A stretch of DNA of 64,000 bases from Diphasiastrum complanatum (Eukaryota > Streptophyta > Lycopodiopsida > Lycopodiales > Lycopodiaceae). The position numbers were made by a program, and so were the translations under genes. Shown here piece after piece: positions 44,310 through 54,607 of the stretch (positions are counted from its first letter, which is position 1; every line of letters begins with the position of its first letter). The notes under the pieces are model-generated. The model was given only the letters and a program-made list of their open reading frames with translations. It made no database searches and was not told the origin of the DNA. The stretch lies in NCBI GenBank assembly GCA_029204225.1, contig MU832093.1:23645-87644 (forward strand). The letters run 5' to 3'.

Positions 44310-46725
44310 TTTTCTGATCTTGCATGCTGCTTCTCAAAAATTACCTTGTCAAGAAGCTTCGTGAAGATATCAGCCACCATTTGTTTCGTTAGAACAAACT
44401 CGGTCTTCAGCCTGTCTTTCTCAACTAGATCTCTTCTCAGATGATATCTGATAGCAATGTGTTTTGTCCTGGAATGAAACACTGGATCCTTCGTCAGATG
44501 AATTGCCCAGATGAGATATCCATGAACAATAGTAGCAGCTCATTGTGGTTCTCTCCTAGTCCGTCAAGGAACTATTTGAGCCATGTAAGCTTGTTCACCA
44601 TCTTGGCTACTGCAACATACTCTGCTTCGCAAGATGATTGCACAGTTATGGTTTGCTTCCTGCTGATCCATATCACAGTTGCACCGACTACTATTGTGCA
44701 TCCTCCTAAGACGCTCTTGTAGTCATCTTTCAAGGATGCCCAACTTGCATCGCTGTAGGATTTGATCTGGAACCCTCCATGCTGAGGGAAACATAACTCA
44801 TAATCCTTCATCTATTGAAGGTATTGCAGAATTCTTTTGGTGAACTTCCAGTGCGTAGGGCCCGAATTGATGTTGAATTGGCTCATCTTAAAAACTGCAT
44901 AAGTAGTGTTAGGACGTGTATCATCTTCCAAGTACATGAGTGATCCAACCAGCCTCCTGTAGGGCACATTCTGCATGGCTTCCTGCTCTTCTGCATTTTG
45001 CGGGCAGTCCTGTTTCGTCAAAATCGTTCCAGCTACCATCGGTGTATTTGCTCCCTTGCAGTCTGTCATCTGAAAATCATGAATGATTTTTTGGATGTAA
45101 CTTGACTGGTGAAGATACAACTTTCCTTTGTCAAGATCTCTGTCAATCTACAATCCTAGATAGCATCTTGCTTCCCCTAGGTCTGATATTTCAAAATGTT
45201 GTGAAATATTATGCTTCACCTGAGCAATCAAGTCGTCTGTTCTAGATAGAATCAAAGTGTCATCGACGTAGACAACAATGATTATAATTTTTTCATCTGT
45301 GACATTTGTATAGACATTGTAGTCGGCCATCAATGGGTGAAATCCTAAGGATATGAGGGTGTGATCCTTCTTCTTATACCACTACATGGCAGACTGCTTT
45401 ACTCTGTATATGCTTCTTTGCATTCGGTAGGCATAGTTGGCAAAGCGTGAGCAGATAGCTGATAGCTTCCTCATACATATAGGAAGGCGGTCTTCTCATC
45501 CACTATGTAAATCTTGAGACTGTATGTTACTGCATATGCAAATAGTAGGTGTAAGGACGAATGCTTTACGACTGGAGGAAAGGTTTCAGTACAATCAACA
45601 CCATACTTTTGAGAGAAACCTTTTGCTACCAATTTGGCCTTGTATTTTGATATGTTGCCATCGGGTCCATACTTGTATTTGAAAACCCACTTGCATTTTA
45701 TAGTCTTCCTGTTTTCTGGTAGATTCCAGACTTTGTTCTGCTCCATGGAATTCATCTCGTCTTCCATTGCTTTAATCCACTTGTTCTTATCTGGAAAGTT
45801 GATAGCTTCCTCATACGTTTGAGATTCTCCGCCAAATCCACAAAATTTTTCTGTTACTAAAGATGAGCTGTCAGGGACAAATTTGACATGTGCTCTTCTT
45901 TCTCTCGTGGATCTTCTTGGAGAGTTTGCAGTCATATCAATGGCCTTGCCTTTGTCAAGCTTCTTGCCTTTGCTGACGGCCGAACTCTGGTGAGTAGCCA
46001 GTGTCTTGGGTACAGGTTGCATGCCTCGATGGTCGTCGTCCGAACAGTCATTGTCCATCTAGAAATCGAACATCTTTTTTTGGATGCTCAGGGTCTGCTC
46101 TCTCTGTTGATGTTGGCAGGTCATAATAGCCTCTTGTCAGGATTTCGTAGCTGACTAGATCTCCGTCAGCCATTGTCTTTGACTCATCAAATTTGACGTC
46201 TTAGACAGTCTTGATCTGTCTATTGTCAGACATGTAAATCCTGTAGTATGACGAATGAACATCATATCCTACAAGGAATCTTGGCTCCACCTTTTCATCT
46301 AGCTTTTTTTTTTTTTTTTTTGATCTGAAATGTGGGCATATGCTACGCATCCAAAAATGCGCACATGTGTCAGACTTGGTTTGTTGCCACACCAAACCTT
46401 GTGTGGCATGCTATGTGCAACACTGGATCTACCTGTCCTATTCTACAGCTAATTGACTGCAGCTACTGCTTTAGCCCATAAAAATTTTGATGCCCTTGAA
46501 TAGGCCATCATAGATTTCGCAGCTTCTCTCTGCCACACCATTGTGTTGTGGTGTGTAAGCTGCAGTCTTCAAGTGAAGTATGCATTTGCTGGTGCAAAAC
46601 CCTGCAAAGCGTTTGGAGATGTATTCTCCTCCTCTGTCCATTTTCAGCTGCTTTACCTTTTTGTCAGTCCGTACTACCGATTCCTCTACGAAATGTTCAT
46701 ATTTGTACATTGCATGCGGAGGTGC
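44310..46725 (-). pseudogene. Copia pol: integrase end, RT, RNase H (minus strand)
   Basis: Right to left: integrase core end (VKQLKMDRGGEYISKRFAGF, TAAYTPQHNGVAERSCEI), linker with a Lys run created by an 18-T tract at about 46304-46321, then RT from 46058 (SQTYEEAINFPDKNKWIKAM, CKWVFKYKYGPDGNISKYKA, KLVAKGFSQKYGVDC), YRVKQSAM region, catalytic IIVVYVDDTLILSRTDDL at about 45270 with YVDD intact, SQHFEISDLGEARCYLGL, YRRLVGSLMYLEDDTRPNTT, and RNase H (IKSYSDASWASLKDDYKSVL, SRKQTITVQSSCEAEYVAVA) to LTKQMVADIFTK near 44370. RNase H acidic residues are present. Stops at 45145, 44809 and 44572 and several shifts kill it. The integrase is cut at about 46725 where the histone/C48 cluster begins. Confidence 0.92.
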
Positions 46726-46749
46726 TTAATATAGAAAAAATAGTATATC

Positions 46750-47507
46750 TTCACATTTTGTTTGCATGGAATTCCGAGCCAGAGGCCTCTACGAAGGAAG
46801 CTATTTCCATATTAGAAGATGTGTTGTCCAAAGCAGGCTTACATAAAGGCCACATTAAAATAAAAAAAAGATGACAAGCTATCAGGTAAAACAAGACTTA
46901 TTCCATGCAAGTCGAACATTGGAGGATCTGAAGCTCAAAGATTTTTATCAAATTATTCTGGCAAACAATCTAAGGTTCAATACACGGTTTGGAAAGAAAT
47001 TATTGCAGCAACTCAAGATTTCGAAGAAGAAGGTCCTACTCGTATACACAAAGTAGAAGTTTGTAAAAAGTTAGACAACATGGTGAAATACTTGAGAAAA
47101 TATAAATTTTCAAATACTGATGTTCAAATGATACAAAAAACAACCAATGAATTTGTGGATGCAGTTCAAATGACATGGGGTGATGATCATATAACACATT
47201 ATATGGTAAGATTTTGATTTTACATTACAATAGACAAATATGTGCAATTAAATTAGATACTTTTGGTACTGATTTAGATTATATTTTTATGACATATTAC
47301 GACATCATTCGACATTCTTTGCAAGAAATAGTGGAAGTCTTAGCATATGATCATCACAAGGAATGAAAAAATCTCATTGGCAAGCAAGAGCGGCATTTCA
47401 TAAAAGTACACAACATGGTGGGACAAGCACAAAAAACAGCTATATGCTGCAACTTTTTCAATGGTTTTACAGAAGAATCCAAATTCGTCAAAATCGACGG
47501 ATTATAA
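46750..47507 (+). pseudogene. Gene D: unrecognised coding sequence at the left end of the cluster
   Basis: Exon-like segment one begins HILFAWNSEPEASTKEAISI and LEDVLSKAGLHKGHIKIKK, loses one base in an A-run at about 46868, and continues from 46870 for exactly 112 codons: DDKLSGKTRLIPCKSNIGGS, QRFLSNYSGKQSKVQYTVWK, EIIAATQDFEEEGPTRIHKV, VKYLRKYKFSNTDVQMIQKT, TWGDDHITHYM, ending at a consensus donor ATG|GTAAGA (47205/47206). A second segment at about 47280-47507 reads TYYDIIRHSLQEIVEVLAYD, one TGA, then GKQERHFIKVHNMVGQAQKT. Amino-acid usage is that of a real protein. No known domain was recognised. It is tail-to-tail with gene U-A. Confidence 0.45.
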
Positions 47508-47613
47508 AAAATTTCATAAAACATGCAAATTTATACAAGCCAGTAGGCTATAGACACACAATAAAATTTTGTATATTAAAGAAAAATATTTACAAAGTAC
47601 AATTCAGCAGTAT

Positions 47614-49068
47614 CTAATCTGCTTCCGATATTTTTTCCAATGAAAGTTGCAATTTAGAATCATGCAACAATTTTCTTCTTTCGTATGGATCCAGTAGCTC
47701 ATAGTTTTCATGCTTACTCAGATCAACGTAAGCAACATACACTGCAAAATGAGATGATCTGAGCATGGAATTCATTGGTCCATATCCTAAAATTTTAACC
47801 GCAATAGTTTTTTTTACAAAAATTATTTTATGCACCTTATTAAAATTATGTCCTCCAAGAAAATGAGACAGTGCCTTGATTGCCATAATCATAGTTTCAC
47901 CATGTTGATGAAACTTTGAATGGGCAACACTTATCTCATTATTTTTGAAGGACTTCAGATAGTGCCCCAGTGCATGATCTCTTGAAAATTCTCCAGCAGA
48001 AGATCTCTGCCCTCCTCAACAAATTTCGAAATCATCAAGAAAAATTGTTTCCTGAAATGATAAAAAACAAAGTAAGCTCCAGTATATAAACTGACATAAC
48101 CAATGTACTAGTACTTGATAAGATACAAAAACTTACGCATTCGGCTTTGTCTTCACTGATTGATGTCTCTCTATCAATATTATGTCCACCTTTCGATGTT
48201 AATATTGTTGGTGAATTTTGGATTCTAAGAAACTCCTCCTCATAAGGTAGATCATCTTCTTTGTTGCGCATTTCCTCCACAGCCATTTTCAAGCAATATT
48301 TCTCTGAATAAAACTTATCATTATGTACATCATCAACACCAGGGAGAAGATCATCAGCATCAAAATCAATTATATTCGAAAATTCATCTAGCTCTTTGTT
48401 CAAAATGCAAAGAGTCTCAGTTTCAGTGAAGTCAAAAAGATCCGATATATCCGATATTGTCAAAAAGGAATTATCATCTATATTATAAGTAGGCAAAGTG
48501 ATCAAAGATTTATCAGAAGGAGAAAGGGTAGTGGGGGTTCTAGGGCCTATAAACGTAGCCCTATTTTGAGCAGGATCAAAATCAGAACAATCATCGTATC
48601 AATAAAAAAAGTATCTATACCTACAATTTTTGACTTTTTAGACTTTGTACCACTAGAAGAAGCTGCTTCAGAAGTGGAGAGAACAGCCTCCGAATCGTCA
48701 GAAATATTCAACAAAAGAAAAAAAACAATAGCAGATTGAAAATCAACAAATCTACATTTCTTATTATGAATTGGACACTCATCTACAGACTTGAAATCAT
48801 TATGTAACTTGGTAAACATTCTGTCAAGCTTAGCTTTATCGATATGCTTGTCGAGTGCCACCAGGTCCTGATAATGAATCATGTCCTTATTTTGAGATCT
48901 GAATAAGGGGGTACTGAGCAGGGACTTATATCTGAGATATATCTCAGAAAATGCCTCCACACCAAGGCCCTCAGTTATAGAAGGTAGAATAAAAAGAAAA
49001 GGAGAAAAAAGAGATTTGAAGTACTCCAACCTATTAGGAATACCAAATTCATGAAAAAAAAAAAGCAT
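47614..49068 (-). CDS. Gene U, copy A: unknown three-exon protein, near-intact
   Basis: Three minus-strand exons agree in phase: 49068-48621 (donor GTATAG), 48546-48137 (acceptor TTTATAG, donor GTAAGT) and 48051-47614 (acceptor ATTTCAG). Sum 1296 nt, 432 codons, with a single TGA (EIC*GG) early in exon 3. Exon 1: FHEFGIPNRLEYFKSLFSPF, LDRMFTKLHNDFKSVDECPI, HNKKCRFVDFQSAI; the CP-x-x-N-K-K-C could bind a metal. Exon 2 is acidic: ISDISDLFDFTETETLCILN, DEFSNIIDFDADDLLPGVDD. Exon 3: RDHALGHYLKSFKNNEISVA, ALSHFLGGHNFNKVHKIIFV, HFAVYVAYVDLSKHENYELL. Copy B at 51.0-51.9 kb is clearly homologous. Start is head-to-head, about 70 bp from the H3-like gene start. Function unknown; no named domain recognised. 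Confidence 0.65.
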
Positions 49069-49140
49069 CGCAAATTTTTTTGTTTTCATCCACTGTTCTT
49101 TTGTTCAAAATATTTTTTTATTTACTTTCTTTCTCTAAGT

Positions 49141-51056
49141 ATGATGGCCATGACCAAATCCACTGCCAGTGCCATACCCACTATACAGCCATCCCATTCA
49201 CGTGTTTCCCCTGTTACTTGCCGTAGGCATGACAGGAAGCAAGTCTAGCTGAGGGAGATCAGAAAACTCCAGAGATCAACTGAATTGTTGATTCCTAGAG
49301 CTCCTTTCGGCCGATCTGTACGAAATGTCACTCTGTCACTTGGGCTAGATGTTCGTTTTGCCATGACAGCCATGCAGGCCTTGCAGGGTGCTACAAAAGA
49401 TTTTCTGTCCCAATTTTTTGAGGATTTGTGTCTTTTGGCAGTGCATGGTAAGCGTGTCACCATCATGCCAAAGGATTTCGTCATTCTCAAAAGGCTTCGG
49501 GACAGATATTCTAGTCTGCATGTTGATAATGCCAGCACCTCCAGAGACCTGCCTCTGGATAGGACTGATTTGCCTACTACCTCTAGGAGGAAGAGAAAGC
49601 AGTCTGTCCCCAAGAAGGCTAGATCTTGAAGGCCAGTTGTTTTCCTTCCTCCTAGAGTTATCCCGGCCAAGAGACCTCGTGTCTTCTTAAGCTCTGAGTC
49701 AGATGCTGGAGAATCTGACTCAAATCGAGAATCTTCACCCCTTCCTCCTCCTGTTATTCGTCCAGCTCCTCAACAGGTTTCATCACCAAAAGTGTTGATT
49801 ACCCAAGAGGAGCTAGACAAAATAATAGAGAAATCTATAAATAATGTTTCCACTTCTGTTTCTACTCCTGTACATAATCTTTTTGTGAGAATTCCATATG
49901 ATCCAGCCCAGGTTTTTTTTATTCTGACCATTCTAATCAATACGAGGCCTACCTAGCTAACAATGTGGATCTTTTGGTAACTTTTTTGATTTTTTTCTTC
50001 CAGATGTATGTAGAAGCTTTAGATTAGGTCCCAAATTTTGTGCCAAGCTAAAAGATAAGACCTCAAAAATTTCAGATGCAATAGTAGAGGCCGGAGTTTC
50101 TTTTTTGCTGAATAGTATTAGTTTCGATTCCCATGGTACAGTTTTTGTAGTTAGTCCATTTTTCATGGGAGCGGTAAAGACGAAAGAAGCCAATTTTGAG
50201 AAGGCTGTCTATTTTATCGAGTGCAGTCCTATGGCGAAATTCTATTTGATTCCATATGAAAATAAGTAAGGATTTCTCTTTTGTTTTTGTTGCTTTAATC
50301 TGGATTGTTGCATGTCTCATTGTTTCAATAAGAACGGAATTTTTTCATAAATATGACTTTATCGATATTTGTATCTTGGTTGTTGCAGTCGGCATCGGAG
50401 CCTAAACATTCTTATTGTAAAGATAAATAAGGAGGGAGTATCAAATTTTCTATGTGTAAAATCAAACTCAGCTGTAAATACACATAGAGAGTTTGATTCT
50501 CTACTTCAAGATGCCGTTCGGGAAATACCGACAACGACAACTTCAATTGGAGATATAACCATTAAATCTCTCAAGGTATATTCAATTTATCTCTAATATG
50601 CATGTATTCTTTTTTTAATTCAAATGTATCGTCATAGCATAAATAAAATTTCTATCATAATATTACTAATTTTTGTTCTATATATGCAGTGTGTACAGCA
50701 AAATGACGCTTTTAGTTGTGCATGGTTCGTCTTGTACAATTCAAAGCTATTTTTTGAATGGTATAATTTACAAACGGATGTAGATATTGAAAAGGTAATA
50801 TTCTATTCATTTGTAGTTCATTTCATTGTGATTCATAATTTATTACTATCATTGTTTGTAATTTGCTGATTCTCGTATTTTGTGATGACAGTTCACTCTT
50901 GAGCCGTATACTCCTGATGATGTATATAGATTTCGACAAGAATTGATCAGAATCTTTGCCCAGTACGGTGTAAGCGTTGCACCTGCAATCGAGAGCCCTC
51001 AAAAGGAAGCTGCTCCTATGGACGAGGGAAGCCCATCTGGGATTGGAATGTCGTGA
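49141..51056 (+). pseudogene. Gene H, copy A: histone H3/CENP-A-like fold fused to C48 (Ulp1-like) peptidase
   Basis: Exons: 49141-49911, 50004-50265, 50389-50575, 50690-50794, 50892-51056, all GT-AG. Exon 1 has a short tail, then an H3-like fold: [60 protein letters not shown] (loop 2 R-V-T-I-M-P-K-D as in H3; PRAPF recalls CENP-A). A basic, acidic and Pro-rich linker follows (PAKRPRVFLSSESDAGESDS). Exons 2-4 resemble Ulp1: AKFYLIPYEN joined to SRHRSLNILIVKINKEG (candidate His), KSNSA, and CVQQNDAFSCAWFVLYNSKL with Gln-x5-Cys. Exon 5: FTLEPYTPDDVYRFRQELIR. Ulp1-type enzymes remove SUMO or related modifiers. Stops at 49246 (TAG) and 49627 (TGA), and a one-base phase mismatch at the first intron, mark decay. 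Otherwise open. Confidence 0.72.
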
Positions 51057-51917
51057 ATTCTTCATCGGATGGTCTGCCTCGCCCAACCTCAATTATATTT
51101 GATAAAGTCTTATTCAGGCATTCTTCACTAGTCATAAGTCCCTCCTCATGATCAAAATCAATACCAGCAACAAGGTCATCTGTTTCAAAATGTACAAAGT
51201 CGGAGAATTCGGAAATTGTGCCGGATAATAAACATAGAACCTCGTCAAAAAATTTACATAAATCAATAGTAGTAAAATATATATCGTCATTAATATAATA
51301 TACAGACAAATTGAAAAGACGTTTTGACTCCTCCATACATTTGGATTCATCATCAAATGTATTTTGGCCAATGAAAGAATCCTGGAGAACATCAGTATTT
51401 ACATCAATTAAGTCACTTTCCTTATGAGGAGTGTCGATAAGAAAGGGACTGATATCCTTAATAGCTGACTGAATAGAGGATGGTGCAAAAGGAGGGTCAG
51501 CAATAGAAACTTCATCATCATTTGGGATCTGAACTAACAGGAATAAGTATGAAACCACTCTGAAATTCAACCAATCGACATTTCTTGTTGCAATACGGAC
51601 ACATTGAACTGCTTTTGAAAAGATCAAACAATTTGGTGAACATTCTATCCAGTCTATGTCTGAAAGCTGGGAAGAAATGAACAAGATCAGTATAATGCAT
51701 GTATTGGAGTGGACCTATGGAGAAAACAGGCTTACTAAGTATATCTCTGAGTCTGACATAGTTCATAAAATATGTCAGAATTTGGTTGTGCAGTCCTGAA
51801 AACATGTAGATATGGCCTCAATAGACTGTGGAAATAGTCTAGGTTTTCAGTAATCCCAAATTCACTAAGAAATGAACTCAAGCCTGAATCTTGTGAGGAT
51901 GATGAGGAAGAGGCCAT
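51016..51917 (-). pseudogene. Gene U, copy B: decayed and 3'-truncated
   Basis: Begins ATG at 51917 with a Ser-rich start (MASSSSSSQDSGLSSFLSEF), then GITENLDYFHSLLRPYLHVF, in a second frame SKPVFSIGPLQYMHYTDLVH, LDRMFTKLFDLFKSSSMCPY and CNKKCRLVEFQSGF, and in a third frame the acidic part (SGTISEFSDFVHFETDDLVA, GIDFDHEEGLMTSEECLNKT). LDRMFTKL, C-P-x-x-N-K-K-C-R, and E-F-S-D/N...DDL are shared with copy A. At least two frameshifts separate the parts. Copy A's last exon has no counterpart: homology ends where the frame overlaps the antisense of the last exon of gene H copy A, by about 40 bp. Confidence 0.65.
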
Positions 51918-52748
51918 GGCAGTAACATGAATATCACACTTGTGCGCGAGGGAGAACTGAACCAAAACTAACTATCAAAATGGCGCACAAGAGGGATATG
52001 TATGGCAGGCAGATACCGAATATCGCACTTGTGTGCGAGTAGGTATAGTTGCAAGCAAACGGAAGGCAATGAGCGTGCACAAGAGCGATATGTTGTGAAT
52101 TTTGAGAACGGAAAAGGTAAAAAATTAATCGGTTTTCGTGCCATTTATACTAAATTTTTGCATGTGTGGTCAACGGACTTAGGACACGTGTCACCTTTCA
52201 ATTGGACTACAGGTGCAGGCACATGTGAGGTGACACCAACACACATGTGAAATGACACCTAAATATGTGTCGCCTGTTCATTCGTTTGCTCGACAACACG
52301 TGTCGCTCTCGCATTTGATCGTACAAATCTCACACGTGTAATGTGATAGGGTGACACATGTCGCTCTCACATTTGTCTGTACAACTCCCACACGTGTGAC
52401 AGGACGTTCTTTCGCACATGCGAACCATGATATAAAATCACAAACTTCGATGAATTTTTTTCACTTTTTTTTAGGCTCCGCATATCGCACTTGTGCGCGT
52501 CCTTCACAATCAAAATTCCTCCTACCGCCTTCCATGCGCACGGTCCGATACGTCTGCCTACGTATCACTCCATATCGCACTTGTGGGTCTTTCCTCAAAA
52601 CTAATCGTTCTCTGTGATATTCGGCTCACACAGGTCCGATATACCGTACATTCTGTTCGTACATATCGATCCTCTGTGAGCTCTTTATCATCCCTCCCTG
52701 CTCATCCTAATCGTCACGCACAAGTTCGCTATCACATAGTACACGTCC
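51918..52748. promoter_or_regulatory. Divergent promoter region between U-B and H-B, rich in short palindromes
   Basis: 831 bp separate the head-to-head starts. The interval contains ATATCGCACTTGTG/CGCACTTGTGTGCGAG (about 52020, 52485, 52572), GGACACGTGTCACC (52185), CACATGTG(A) (52216, 52241), AACACGTGTCGCTCTCGCAT (52295), CACACGTGT (52331, 52389), CACATGTCGCTCTCACAT (52355) and TCGCACATGCGAACC (52412). ACGTG/CATGTG cores are E-box-like and could bind plant bHLH or bZIP factors, which is inference. Copy A has only about 70 bp here. Confidence 0.55.
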
Positions 52749-54429
52749 ATGGATAGGAGAAAGCAGACAAGGAGGGACTTCTTCTCTCCTGGCTCATCCT
52801 CATCCCCTGCGGTTGCCATCACACCACCCGCTAGACCTAGAACGTGCAACCGCAGCAGGTGGCTCTCTGAGATACGCAAGTATCAGAGATCAACGGCTCT
52901 GTTGATCCCAAGAGCTCCATTCTACCGTGTTGTCCAGAATATAACAAGAAATGATCTCGGACAACTGGTTAGATTCACACCCAGTGCTCTTCAGTGCCTT
53001 CAGGAGGCTGCTGAAGATTACATTAGGCTTTTTTTTAGGATTTTTTTTTGCTTGCCATCCATTCCAAGAGGGTTACCATAATACTCAAGGATTTTCAGCT
53101 CCTGAAGAGGATGAGGGATAGGTACTATAGGTTACATGTATCTCAGCCTGCTGCTCCTAGACCAACTCCTGTAGATAGAACTGATATTCCTACGAAGCGT
53201 CCTAGGAAGCAGACAGCCCCCAAGCGTGCTCCTAAGAAAGTGAAGCCTTACCCTTCAGATTCTGTAAAGCCTAACCCATAATCCATTGTAGATAACACTG
53301 TTGTAAATATAGCTACCTCTGTTTTGGATACCCCTTCAGATACTACACATCCACCTCCTCCTCCTCCTCCAAATTTTTATACATATCCCATGCTATAGAT
53401 ACTATTGGTACTCCTTTTTGCTTTAGACTAGATGAAGTTGATTTTAGTATTAATTTAAGAGTTATAGATTGCTTGGATCTCAAAGTCAGACGGGCTATCA
53501 GTGATCCTATGATAGAGTCCGGGCTTACACTCTTGCAATATGACATTGCAAGAGATTCATCAAATGAGTTGCTGGTGCTGAGTAACTTTCTGCTTCAGGC
53601 CTTCAAGGAGAACAATGACATATTGTCACAGTGTCTAACAAGTGGATTCACACCAGCAACAAAGTATCTGCTCATACCTTATCATACGAAATAAGATATA
53701 TTAAATGCTTCTTGTTGTTTTATGCATTGACATTGGCATTGTCAATAGAAATAGTTCTCAGAATTGCAGCTAAAGAAATTTCAATCTTATTTTGCAGTGA
53801 CCTCTGGAGTTTAACCCTGTTCTCTATTAAGAGATCTGTAAATAATATTATTAAAGGTTTTTGTGCTAAGATGAATTCGGCGAGAAATACGCATAAGAAT
53901 GTAGATATATATCTTTGATATCTAAGTAAATATATTCCTACAGACGTTCTCCATTCCGTGGACTGGCAGATCGTCAGTTTGGAGGTAAACTCTATCTTTC
54001 TTAATAGCATTTTGAAATCAGTATTCTAATAAAATATTTTCAATTTAATTCATTCTGTTTCATAATTGATTTCTTGTGTGCTGAATTATTTTGCAGTCAC
54101 CCCAGCAAAATGATTCATTCAGCTGTGGGTGGTACACATTATACAATGCCAAATTGTTTTTAGAGTGGTTCAACCTTCAACAAGATGTTGATATTTCTAA
54201 GGTAATTAATTTTGTTTATTCTTATTTTGGAATCGTGATTAGTTTTCAATTATGGTGATGTTTTTGGCCATTACTAATACATGAATGTTCTATTTTGCAG
54301 TTTACACTTCCTGAGTACACATCAAGCCAGGTGTGCAGATTTAGACAAGAAATTATACTAGCTAGGGCAAGGCTTCAGCCTCCCGTTATTGATGATGGTG
54401 CAAAGGATGATGTAGTTATACTAAATTAA
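52749..54429 (+). pseudogene. Gene H, copy B: hist H3-like/C48-like fusion, decayed
   Basis: ATG at 52749. Tail [20 protein letters not shown], then fold [40 protein letters not shown], a frameshift in T-runs near 53040, and [20 protein letters not shown]. Linker RPRKQTAPKRAPKKVK is basic. Exon 2 (to 53690): SDPMIESGLTLLQYDIARDS, TPATKYLLIPYHT; its donor is AT AAG where copy A has GTAAG. Exon 3 (53798-53984): NDLWSLTLFSIKRSV, where the catalytic His position is Leu; AKMNSARNTHKNVDIYL then TGA. Exon 4 (54097-54201): SPQQNDSFSCGWYTLYNAKL with Gln and Cys kept. Exon 5 (54301-54429): FTLPEYTSSQVCRFRQEIIL. Exons 3 and 4 are exactly as long as in copy A (187, 105 nt). A stop lies after VKPNP in exon 1. 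Confidence 0.72.
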
Positions 54430-54607
54430 GATAAAAAAAAATATAGATAGCATAGAACAAAAATACATGTATAGACTTCATAGAAAAATATACATTGATA
54501 TATCAAATGCTGCTTCAGTTTATGAATTTGGGAGCACAGAATACATGTACAGATTCCCAACTTGGGCTTTCATTTATTGAACGAAAGAGTGTATACACAG
54601 ATTTTTA

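Noticed and set aside
45634-46154. Plus-strand frames within the copia pol
   Set aside because: Shadows of the minus-strand RT and linker, which carry the family motifs.
49245-49670. Minus-strand 141-codon frame opposite the H3-like domain
   Set aside because: Antisense of the histone-fold coding region; lacks any motif, while the plus strand matches H3.
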